Shown: positions 1 through 5,589 of the stretch, in pieces | Numbering within the stretch: the first letter of the stretch is position 1 | Layout: each line of letters opens with the position of its first letter | The notes under the pieces: generated by a model | Seen by the model: only the letters and a program-made list of their open reading frames with translations | The model's database searches: none | What the model was told of the DNA's origin: nothing | Made by a program: the position numbers and the translations under genes | Assembly: GCA_937952455.1 (NCBI GenBank) | Contig: CALFYU010000063.1 | Coordinates: 1 to 6,261, forward strand | Length of the DNA stretch: 6,261 bases | Direction of reading: 5' to 3' | From: an uncultured Planctomycetaceae bacterium | GTDB lineage: Bacteria > Planctomycetota > Planctomycetia > Planctomycetales > Planctomycetaceae

Positions 1-264
1 ACTATGCCGGGCGCCGCGCGGGACAACCCAACAATCTCCGGATTCTAACAGTAATTTCTGGCCTTCCAGCTTTAACTCCGCGCAGCCGCTGAGCGCATAG
101 CCGATCGTTTCGTAGTCGCGTTTGCTGGACTTGGACATTTCACCTGTCGGCTCCTCTTCCCATAAGCGCATGGCTACCTGCACCCCGCTTGCGAGATACT
201 TCTGCCCCATCTCTCCCGTCGGCGCCGCTGACGCGTTGACTTTCTTAACGCTCGTATTTGTCAT
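1..264 (-). CDS. Cupin-domain protein, partial (C-terminus beyond left edge)
   Basis: The minus strand is open from an ATG at 264-262 to the window edge, giving the first 88 residues (MTNTSVKKVNASAAP...). The sequence fits a small single-domain cupin: an N-terminal strand region (residues 19-38, with MRLWEEEP), cupin motif 1 around RDYETIGYALSG (49-60), then the strand-Gly-Asp turn ESGDCWVVPRGARH (74-87), which is the PxGxxH part of motif 2. Small cupins of this kind are usually about 110 residues, so roughly 20 residues are probably missing. Motif 1 lacks the usual HxH metal ligands (KRDYE stands in their place), so metal binding cannot be assumed. A good ribosome-binding site, GAAGGAAA (complement of 271-278), lies 6 bases before the start and supports it. 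The gene is divergent from the plus-strand genes. The cupin fold call is fairly secure; the substrate is unknown. Confidence 0.75.
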   Translation of the reverse strand, partial: MTNTSVKKVNASAAPTGEMGQKYLASGVQVAMRLWEEEPTGEMSKSSKRDYETIGYALSGCAELKLEGQKLLLESGDCWVVPRGARHS

Positions 265-270
265 CTTGGG

Positions 271-278
271 TTTCCTTC
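271..278 (-). promoter_or_regulatory. Ribosome-binding site of the cupin gene
   Basis: The complement reads GAAGGAAA, a strong match to the anti-16S core, 6 bases before the ATG at 264. It fixes the start of the cupin gene. No convincing -35/-10 pair was seen upstream of it. Confidence 0.6.
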
Positions 279-651
279 GTGAAGTGCCTGTGTTGTCTCG
301 ACGCCACCTATGGTGCAATTCGTCGCTGATTGAATTGGGGCAAATGTCGTGCCACTGACACGCGGAACATCCCTAGAAAGTGGTGGAACCTAGGTTGGGC
401 TGCATGTTTTCCCGACATCCTCCTACGTCATTGTGTCGCAGTTGTCGGACAATTGCCCACATTTGCAGATCGGAATCGATGACCGCATGCACGTCCGTTT
501 GCCTCAGGTGAGGCCACGCCGCGAACGGACAAACATGTTTGGAGGTATTTCCGGTACCGGCACGGCGTTTGCGTCGCTAAAGGGGGGTGGCGAGAATCGA
601 ATTCGGAGCGTTGACTCTGGGTGAAAGATTGAATTGAGAGCGACTCCAGCA
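279..651. other. Gene-free intergenic region with clustered palindromes
   Basis: This stretch separates the divergent cupin and DksA-like genes. Open frames inside it are short, lack recognisable protein features and have no start signals I trust. It contains perfect palindromes at 387-396 (AACCTAGGTT), 530-541 (CAAACATGTTTG), 551-560 (CCGGTACCGG) and 598-605 (CGAATTCG), an inverted repeat TTGTC-G-GACAA at 442-452, and a nested hairpin at 493-530. The stretch should hold the promoters of both flanking genes, but no convincing promoter could be assigned. Confidence 0.5.
493..530. repeat. Nested inverted repeat / hairpin
   Basis: Outer arms GTCCGTT (493-499) and AACGGAC (524-530) are perfectly complementary over 7 bp. 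Inside them GCCTCA (501-506) and TGAGGC (509-514) form a second perfect 6-bp inverted repeat around GG. The fold would be a stem, an asymmetric internal loop (1 base against 9) and an inner stem with a tight loop. The 12-bp palindrome CAAACATGTTTG begins at the last base of the outer arm. There is no T-run after it, so it is not a simple terminator. It could be an operator, a dispersed repeat or a structured RNA; the sequence alone does not decide. Confidence 0.45.
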
Positions 652-1042
652 ATGAAAACTGTTGAAACGTCGCGCTACAAAACTCAACTACAGGAGATGC
701 GATCCCGTTTGCTCGAGGAGATACGTCGATTGGAGGATTCAGTGAATGAGGATATCAAGGCACCGGGCGATTCCTCTGACGTACCGACCCACAACGCAGA
801 CCGCGACAGCGAAGGAGTCGACGTAAAGATCGCGTTAGAAAGAAAAGATCGCGTTAGAAAGAACTGAAGGGGAGATTCTAAACCAAGTCGACGCGGCGCT
901 CGGCCGTATCGAAGCGGGAACATTTGGCAACTGCGAAAGCTGCGAAGGGAAGATCTCGTCCGAGCGACTAAACACCATTCCCCACACGCCCTACTGCATA
1001 GGCTGTGAAGTCCAGCGCGAACGGGAGGTATCAGCCCCGTAA
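652..1042 (+). pseudogene. TraR/DksA-type C4 zinc-finger protein, frameshifted by a 19-bp tandem duplication
   Basis: The frame from ATG 652 encodes MKTVETSRYKTQLQEMRSRL... and an N-terminal helix, then hits TGA at 865-867 after 71 residues. Removing one copy of the 19-bp duplication at 825-862 restores a continuous 123-residue protein ending at TAA 1040-1042. The restored protein has the DksA-like layout: N-terminal coiled-coil helix (about 7-35), an HNADRDSEG segment like the conserved ADRxS region, a second helix (about 57-80), and a C4 zinc finger CxxC...CxxC (NCESC and YCIGC). About 120 residues is normal for short members. The family acts on RNA polymerase in the stringent response or in related regulation; the role here is inferred only. 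The zinc-finger part has no ATG, GTG or TTG of its own soon after the break, so the current sequence should yield only a truncated protein. A TTG at 634 is an alternative start; ATG 652 has only a weak GAGAG upstream. A sequencing or assembly error remains possible. Confidence 0.85.
825..862 (+). repeat. Perfect 19-bp tandem duplication
   Basis: AAAGATCGCGTTAGAAAGA occurs twice, at 825-843 and 844-862, with no mismatch and no spacer. Nineteen is not a multiple of three, so the insertion shifts the DksA-like reading frame by +1 and creates the stop at 865-867. Deleting either copy restores the family's conserved reading frame. Confidence 0.97.
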
Positions 1043-1109
1043 ACGGTCGCCATCGGAAGACGAAAAATACACTCTGCCTGCGATGCGAATCGTCACGAAT
1101 TGTGCGAGT

Positions 1110-1136
1110 CGGCCGGCGGGCTCTCTCATCCGGCCG
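1110..1136. repeat. GC-rich stem-loop upstream of the PEBP gene
   Basis: CGGCCGG (1110-1116) and CCGGCCG (1130-1136) are complementary over 7 all-GC pairs around a 13-base loop. The element ends 24 bases before the ATG at 1161. There is no T-run after it, so it is either a weak transcription stop for the DksA-like gene or a leader hairpin for the next gene. Function is uncertain. Confidence 0.4.
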
Positions 1137-1160
1137 GACGTCGAAACGAGGACCACAAAC

Positions 1161-1628
1161 ATGTCTGAGCAAGGATTTACGCTGACCAGCCCGGCGTTCA
1201 TTCCGGACGGAATCATGCCAACGGCATTCACTTGTGACGGCGAAAATACGTCGCCTGCGCTGCAGTGGATTCATGCACCACAAAACACCCGCAGTTATGT
1301 CTTGATCGCCGACGACCCTGATGCTCCCGGCGGAACATTTACGCATTGGGCGCTCTTCGACATTCCTGGCGACGCGAAAGACCTACCGGGCGAAGTCAAT
1401 GGCGTCGGCGTCAAGGGACGCAACGACTTTCAACAGGTCGGCTATGGGGGGCCTTGCCCGCCGCCCAACCATGGGCAACATCGATATTATTTTCGGTTGT
1501 ATGCCTTGGATGTCGAGTCATTGCAGTTGCCGGCCGGCGCCTCACGAGACCAAGTCGAAAAAAAGATCAAGGGGCACATTCTCGATCAGACCGAGTTGAT
1601 GGGCCGCTACGAGCGCACCACCGGTTGA
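1161..1628 (+). CDS. YbhB/YbcL family (PEBP-like) protein
   Basis: This 155-residue protein matches the bacterial phosphatidylethanolamine-binding-protein-like (YbhB/YbcL) family in length and motifs. It begins FTLTSPAF and continues with TAFTCDGENTSPAL, the usual first strands. DDPDAPGGTFTHW (51-63) carries the DPDAP and HW ligand-pocket signature. GYGGPCPPPNHGQHRYYF (94-111) followed by RLYALD (112-117) is the second signature. No signal peptide is seen, so a cytoplasmic location is likely. Bacterial members bind small anionic ligands or have unknown roles; no substrate can be named. The frame is open further upstream (GTG at 1005), but that part overlaps the DksA-like gene, and homology begins at 1161, where GAGGA (1148-1152) sits 8 bases ahead. 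The lipoprotein gene begins 29 bp downstream. Confidence 0.92.
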   Translation: MSEQGFTLTSPAFIPDGIMPTAFTCDGENTSPALQWIHAPQNTRSYVLIADDPDAPGGTFTHWALFDIPGDAKDLPGEVNGVGVKGRNDFQQVGYGGPCPPPNHGQHRYYFRLYALDVESLQLPAGASRDQVEKKIKGHILDQTELMGRYERTTG

Positions 1629-1657
1629 TTGGCGGCTATTCTTGAAGGTTTGTCGTG

Positions 1658-2287
1658 ATGAAAATGCTTAAGAGAAGTTCCATTACAATCTCCGTGTTGA
1701 CCGCCGCCGGCATCCTCGCCGGTTGCGTCCGATCTGTGCATCCGCTCTACACCTCATCGGACGTCGTCTATCGTGAAAGTCTGGTCGGTACGTGGGAGCA
1801 ATCGGACCAGGAAACCACTTGGCAATTCACCGTGTCGCAGGAAGATCAGCGGGATCAGGCATATCGCCTGGTGATGACCGACGACGAGGGACGGCCCGGG
1901 ACGTTTTTGGCTCATCTCGTAAAATTGGAGGACGCATTATTCCTCGACTTATTTCCCATCGCTCCGCAAGCGACAAACAACGGCTTACATAGATTTCATT
2001 TTCAACCGGTCCATACGTTTCTGCGTGTCGAGATAGGCGAAAAAACTCTTTCGCTTGCTCCGATGAACCCGAAATGGCTTGAGGAACACCTGCAAGACAC
2101 CCCAGATGCCCTGCCGCACACAAAGGTTACGCCGTTGGGCCACCCCTTGAATGGTGACAATGGAAATATGGACGAACAATTGTTGCTGACGGCCTCCACG
2201 TCCGAGCTGCAACGCTTTGTTCGGAAACATATAAATACCGAAGGGGCATTTGGTGATGCCGTCGAATTGAGAAAGCTCGTCCGATAG
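1658..2287 (+). CDS. Small lipoprotein of unknown function
   Basis: The 209-residue product begins with a lipoprotein signal: basic MKMLKR, a hydrophobic stretch (about 9-22) and the lipobox ILAGC with the lipidated cysteine at 23. The mature part begins CVRSVHPLY and contains SLVGTW (41-46), a strand-rich WQFTVS segment, and FLAHLVKLEDALFLDLFP (83-100), a pattern I associate with small uncharacterised lipoproteins of planctomycetes and related bacteria. The SLVGTW and alternating strands suggest a beta-barrel or lipocalin-like fold, which is inference. ATG 1658 is preferred to GTG 1655 because GAAGG (1644-1648) lies 9 bases before it. The short gap to the PEBP gene suggests co-transcription. 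The mature protein probably sits on the periplasmic face of a membrane; residue +2 is Val, which gives no clear retention signal. Confidence 0.85.
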   Translation: MKMLKRSSITISVLTAAGILAGCVRSVHPLYTSSDVVYRESLVGTWEQSDQETTWQFTVSQEDQRDQAYRLVMTDDEGRPGTFLAHLVKLEDALFLDLFPIAPQATNNGLHRFHFQPVHTFLRVEIGEKTLSLAPMNPKWLEEHLQDTPDALPHTKVTPLGHPLNGDNGNMDEQLLLTASTSELQRFVRKHINTEGAFGDAVELRKLVR

Positions 2288-2342
2288 CGCTGGAGAATTC
2301 CACGCGTCACAGACGCATAAACGGGATCGGCTCGTGCTATGC

Positions 2343-2377
2343 GGAAAACAGTCCTGTTTCCACGGGCTTTGAGCCGT
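2343..2377. other. Two adjacent bulged stem-loops before the ligase start
   Basis: GGAAAACAG (2343-2351) and CTGTTTCC (2354-2361) are complementary apart from one extra A. Directly next to them, ACGGGCT (2362-2368) and AGCCGT (2372-2377) pair apart from one extra G. The pair ends 11 bases before the ATG at 2389, where a ribosome-binding site would normally lie and none is visible. They may be an mRNA leader structure; neither is followed by a T-run as in a terminator. Confidence 0.35.
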
Positions 2378-2388
2378 AATGTTGCGCC

Positions 2389-5112
2389 ATGAGCGAACCA
2401 CGCACGCTGGACCTTTGGATCAATACACTCGCCCGCCATGGCGCGCGGTCCGCGGTGATTGCATTGGAAGAAAAGGACGCCCATCACACTTCCTACGAAC
2501 AGCTCGACGATATCAGCCGACGATTTGCGGCGGGCCTGCAACAAAGGGGCGTTGATCCGAGAGACGTTGTGGCTCTGTTTGCGCCCAACAGTTCCGCCTG
2601 GATTGCGGCCTGCTTGGGAGTCATTCGCGCTCGCACCGTGCCCGCACCATTGGATGTGCAATTCGACGACGACGCACTGGTTCACGTGTTCACCGACTGC
2701 AAACCGCGCTGTGTGCTCACCGATGCTAACGGGGCCGCGCGTCTTGCTGAGTTGCAGCTGGATGCGTCGACAGACATTGTGCTACTCGACGTCGATCGGG
2801 ACGACGAGCAAAGTTGGCAGCGGCTTATTGTTGATCGACCGAGCGAGTTGCCGCGTGCTGAGTTGGATGACCCCGCCGTCTTGTTCTACACGTCCGGTAC
2901 AACGGGCCCACCGAAGGGCGTACCACTCACGCACGAAAACATTGCTGCGCAGGTCGATGTGTTGCTGAATGCGGATCTGATGAACGACGACGACCGAGTC
3001 CTGTTGCCATTGCCGCTGCACCACGTTTATCCATTCGTCGTCGGATTGTTGACTCCGCTCGCGCGTGGACTATCCATTGTGCTACCGTATTCGCTGACCG
3101 GACCGCAGATGATGCGGGCCTTTAAGGAGACAGCTATCACCATCGTAATCGGCGTGCCACGGCTATATCGCGCACTGTACGATGGAATAAAGACGACGAT
3201 CGAATCGCATGGTGGTGTCTCCAAATTTGGGACTCGCTCGGCATTGGCGGTAAGCCGCTGGGTGCGCCGGCGGTTCGGTATCCGTGTGGGGAAATGGCTG
3301 CTGTGGCCGCTGCATCGTCGATTTGGGCCAAATCTGCGGGTAGCCGCCAGCGGCGGATCGCCGTTGGACGACGAATTAGCGTGGAACTTGGAATCCCTTG
3401 GTTGGCAGGTGGCAATCGGCTACGGTCTGACGGAGACGTCTCCGCTGTTGACGCTCAACCCGCCCGGCAGAATTCGGATCGGCACCGTGGGCAAAGTCAT
3501 TCCGCACGTCGAGTTGCGGATTGACGACGGCGATCGTGACGTTGGCGGAGATGTCGCCGGACAGAGCATCGGCGAAATCGTCGTCCGCGGCCCCAGCGTC
3601 TTCGGCGGATATTTAAATTTGCCGGAAAAGACAGAGGAAGTACTGACCAACGAAGATTGGTTTCACACAGGCGATCTCGGCTACCTCGACGAGTTCGGCG
3701 ATCTGCACGTCACCGGTCGCAAGGGCACAATGATTGTGACCGAAGGCGGCGAGAACGTGCATCCTGACGACGTGGAAAGCGCGTACTCCGACAATTCGGC
3801 CATCCGCGAAATCGGTGTGTTGGACGACAACGGCCGACTCGTTGCGCTCATTGTGCCGGAAGTCAGCCAAATCGATGACGATGATGTCGAGGAATCCGTT
3901 GCCCGCGCAGTCAAAACGCAGGGCAGCGAGTTGCGTGCCTATCGGCAAATCGCCGATTTTCATTTGACGCGCCAGTCACTTCCGCGAACGCGACTGGGCA
4001 AGATTCAGCGGCACAAGTTGCGAGAGCGATTCGAACAAGCGGGCGAACGTAACCAAGATGTTGCCCAAGAACCGGTCACCATTGAGGAAATGTCCAGCGA
4101 CGACCGTGTGCTGTTGGACGATTCGGCGGCAAAAGAGACCTGGGAACTACTCGCCGAGAAATATGCTTATCATCCTTTGACGCCCAATAGCAGCATGCGA
4201 CTCGATTTGGGAACGGATTCACTTGAATGGATGAGTCTCTCGCTGGACATACGTCGCCAAACCGGTGTCGAGATCGACGAAGAAGCGATCGGGAGAATCG
4301 AAACGGTGCGGGACTTGCTTCGTGAAGCGAGTGAAGCAACTGAGGCGGGCGAACGTTCGGACATGTCCCCGTTGGACGACCCCGAGTCCGCTCTGAGCGA
4401 TAGCCAACGGCGGTACTTGCAGCCGCACGGTCGCCTTCTGTCACTCGTGTCCCGCAGCGTATTCGCCGTCAATCGCCTCGTGATGCGATGCCTGTTTCGA
4501 TTGGAGGTTCAAGGTCTGGACCACTTGCCGGACGGTCCGATCGTGATCGCTCCCAACCATGTCAGCTATCTCGACCCTCCCGCAGTCGCCGCAGCGCTCC
4601 CTTGGCAGCGACTGCGTCACACCTATTGGGGCGCCTGGACCGGAAGATTATTCAATAATTTCGTCATGCGTTGGTTCAGCCGCGTGACGCACGTCGTGCC
4701 GGTCGATCCCCAGCATGGTGCAATGTCGAGCCTGGCGTTTGGAGCTGCGGTGCTCAAACAAGATCACAATCTCGTCTGGTTTCCCGAAGGTGCGCGTTCG
4801 ACCGACGGCCAGCTCCAGCCGTTCCGGTCGGGCATCGGTCTGCTGTTGAAGAGCCGTTCTGCGCGGGTGATTCCTACGGCGATCCGTGGTGCGTACGAGT
4901 CGCTTCCGCCAGGACGCTGGCTGCCGCGTCCGCAGAAAATTCGCGTTGCTTTTGGAGAAACTATGAACGTTGATGCGCTATTCGAAGACTTCGAAAGCGG
5001 CGACGAGGCGGAATCTCACGAGCATATCGCCTCCGAATTGCAAAACGCGGTCGCGGCGCTATTAAACACGGCGCAAACTTCCAACTCGCAGAAAGAACAT
5101 GAGGACCGGTAA
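2389..5112 (+). CDS. Three-domain acyl-AMP ligase / acyl carrier / PlsC-type acyltransferase
   Basis: This 907-residue protein has three domains. Residues 1 to about 550 are an ANL-superfamily ligase of the long-chain fatty-acid type: the AMP-binding loop FYTSGTTGPPKG (166-177), GVPRLYRALYDG, YGLTETSP (345-352), WFHTGDLGY (424-432), TGRKGTMIV, and the C-terminal catalytic lysine K538 in PRTRLGKIQR. Residues about 575-655 are an acyl carrier domain with LGTDSLEW; S611 is the phosphopantetheine site. After an acidic linker, residues about 690-890 are a PlsC-type glycerolipid acyltransferase with NHVSYLD (H724, D729; the HX4D motif), VVPVD (769-773), FPEGARS (798-804) and VIPTAIRG (827-834). All key residues are present. 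By family knowledge the ligase adenylates a fatty acid; the likely path is transfer to the built-in carrier and then to a lysophospholipid or glycerol-phosphate acceptor at the membrane. That acceptor is inferred. E. coli Aas does a similar job with the domains reversed and no carrier domain. The start at 2389 has no Shine-Dalgarno but matches the expected N-terminus. Confidence 0.93.
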   Translation: MSEPRTLDLWINTLARHGARSAVIALEEKDAHHTSYEQLDDISRRFAAGLQQRGVDPRDVVALFAPNSSAWIAACLGVIRARTVPAPLDVQFDDDALVHVFTDCKPRCVLTDANGAARLAELQLDASTDIVLLDVDRDDEQSWQRLIVDRPSELPRAELDDPAVLFYTSGTTGPPKGVPLTHENIAAQVDVLLNADLMNDDDRVLLPLPLHHVYPFVVGLLTPLARGLSIVLPYSLTGPQMMRAFKETAITIVIGVPRLYRALYDGIKTTIESHGGVSKFGTRSALAVSRWVRRRFGIRVGKWLLWPLHRRFGPNLRVAASGGSPLDDELAWNLESLGWQVAIGYGLTETSPLLTLNPPGRIRIGTVGKVIPHVELRIDDGDRDVGGDVAGQSIGEIVVRGPSVFGGYLNLPEKTEEVLTNEDWFHTGDLGYLDEFGDLHVTGRKGTMIVTEGGENVHPDDVESAYSDNSAIREIGVLDDNGRLVALIVPEVSQIDDDDVEESVARAVKTQGSELRAYRQIADFHLTRQSLPRTRLGKIQRHKLRERFEQAGERNQDVAQEPVTIEEMSSDDRVLLDDSAAKETWELLAEKYAYHPLTPNSSMRLDLGTDSLEWMSLSLDIRRQTGVEIDEEAIGRIETVRDLLREASEATEAGERSDMSPLDDPESALSDSQRRYLQPHGRLLSLVSRSVFAVNRLVMRCLFRLEVQGLDHLPDGPIVIAPNHVSYLDPPAVAAALPWQRLRHTYWGAWTGRLFNNFVMRWFSRVTHVVPVDPQHGAMSSLAFGAAVLKQDHNLVWFPEGARSTDGQLQPFRSGIGLLLKSRSARVIPTAIRGAYESLPPGRWLPRPQKIRVAFGETMNVDALFEDFESGDEAESHEHIASELQNAVAALLNTAQTSNSQKEHEDR

Positions 5113-5172
5113 AGCTGGAAGCACTGCACGCCGCGTAATACAAATCTCGCGATGCTATCGTCACAAGGGACT

Positions 5173-5191
5173 GCCCGCAACGCGGCTTTTT
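5173..5191 (+). terminator. Possible weak Rho-independent terminator after the ligase gene
   Basis: GCCCGC (5173-5178) pairs with GCGGC (5182-5186) over 5 GC pairs with one bulged C and a 3-base loop, followed at once by TTTTT (5187-5191). It lies about 60 bases after the ligase stop at 5112, the right place for a terminator. The stem is short and bulged, so confidence is low. Confidence 0.35.
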
Positions 5192-5359
5192 GACCAAGCA
5201 TCCGATCTTATGTGCCGGAGACGACCGAGCACATCAAACTGTCGTACTTGGCGGACAGAGGCGCCGGCCGCCCATGACGATCATTCTGATTTGCCGAAGT
5301 TCATCTCTGCGATTCAACTTAAACAACGAGCTCTCCGCATTGGATTCCGTCGGTGTTCG

Positions 5360-5416
5360 GCCACTGTCGTTCGTGAGATTCTTCAAATAAGTGGCTTTCT
5401 GGTAGATTTCGCCACT
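5360..5416. repeat. Competing inverted repeats (GCCACT / AGTGGC / GCCACT)
   Basis: AGTGGC at 5390-5395 can pair with GCCACT upstream (5360-5365, 24-base loop) or downstream (5411-5416, 15-base loop). The two 6-bp stems exclude each other. This geometry can occur by chance, but it may also reflect a switching leader or a structured repeat. Confidence 0.3.
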
Positions 5417-5573
5417 CCTTGATCAGGCCACCCCCACTGCGTAACAACACGTTGACCCGATACCGCGAATTTTGATGCGGTCTTGGAGTTCTGACAGTGA
5501 CGGGTAAATGACTCACAACGAAGTTATCTCGAGCTGACAGGAACTCGGCGTCACAATTCTGTAGCCATCATTT

Positions 5574-5579
5574 GAAGGA
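5574..5579 (+). promoter_or_regulatory. Ribosome-binding site of the secreted-protein gene
   Basis: GAAGGA ends 10 bases before the ATG at 5590. It supports that ATG as the original start and shows that the translation signal of the broken gene is still intact. Confidence 0.6.
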
Positions 5580-5589
5580 AAAAACTAAA

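Larger units (their letters stand above)
5113..5589. other. Gene-free region between ligase and secreted-protein gene
   Basis: No frame here looks like a real protein; the longer open frames overlap the end of the ligase gene or have low-complexity, Arg/Ser-rich shadow composition. The stretch holds a possible terminator at 5173-5191, competing inverted repeats at 5360-5416, and the ribosome-binding site of the next gene at 5574-5579. The 5320-5480 part gives the impression of a dispersed planctomycete intergenic repeat, but this could not be checked. No convincing promoter was identified for the downstream gene. Confidence 0.5.

Noticed and set aside
122..358. Open frame of 78 codons on the plus strand
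   Set aside because: It lies opposite the cupin gene, whose frame has clear family motifs and a good ribosome-binding site.
433..624. Short plus-strand open frame in the palindrome-rich spacer, and the opposing minus frame at 428-652
   Set aside because: No recognisable domain, no ribosome-binding site, and it runs through the hairpins and palindromes; more likely non-coding.
611..639. TTGACT at 611 as a -35 box for the DksA-like gene
   Set aside because: At 17-bp spacing the -10 position reads TTGAGA, too poor a match to call a promoter.
825..870. Programmed +1 frameshift in the DksA-like gene
   Set aside because: The exact duplication explains the shift fully; no known slippery signal or stimulatory structure is needed or seen.
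1005..1160. Upstream extension of the PEBP frame to GTG 1005
   Set aside because: It would overlap the DksA-like zinc-finger region, and family similarity begins at ATG 1161, which has its own ribosome-binding site.
684..1346. 220-codon minus-strand open frame
   Set aside because: It is Arg/Ser-rich and antisense to the DksA-like and PEBP genes, both supported by motifs.
5099..5422. 107-codon open frame overlapping the end of the ligase gene
   Set aside because: No domain or consistent protein character; it passes through the possible terminator and the inverted repeats.
5452..5476. TTGACC...TTTGAT as a promoter for the secreted-protein gene
   Set aside because: The spacer is only 13 bp. 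A GGAAC at 5540 as an ECF-type -35 box also lacked a properly spaced partner.
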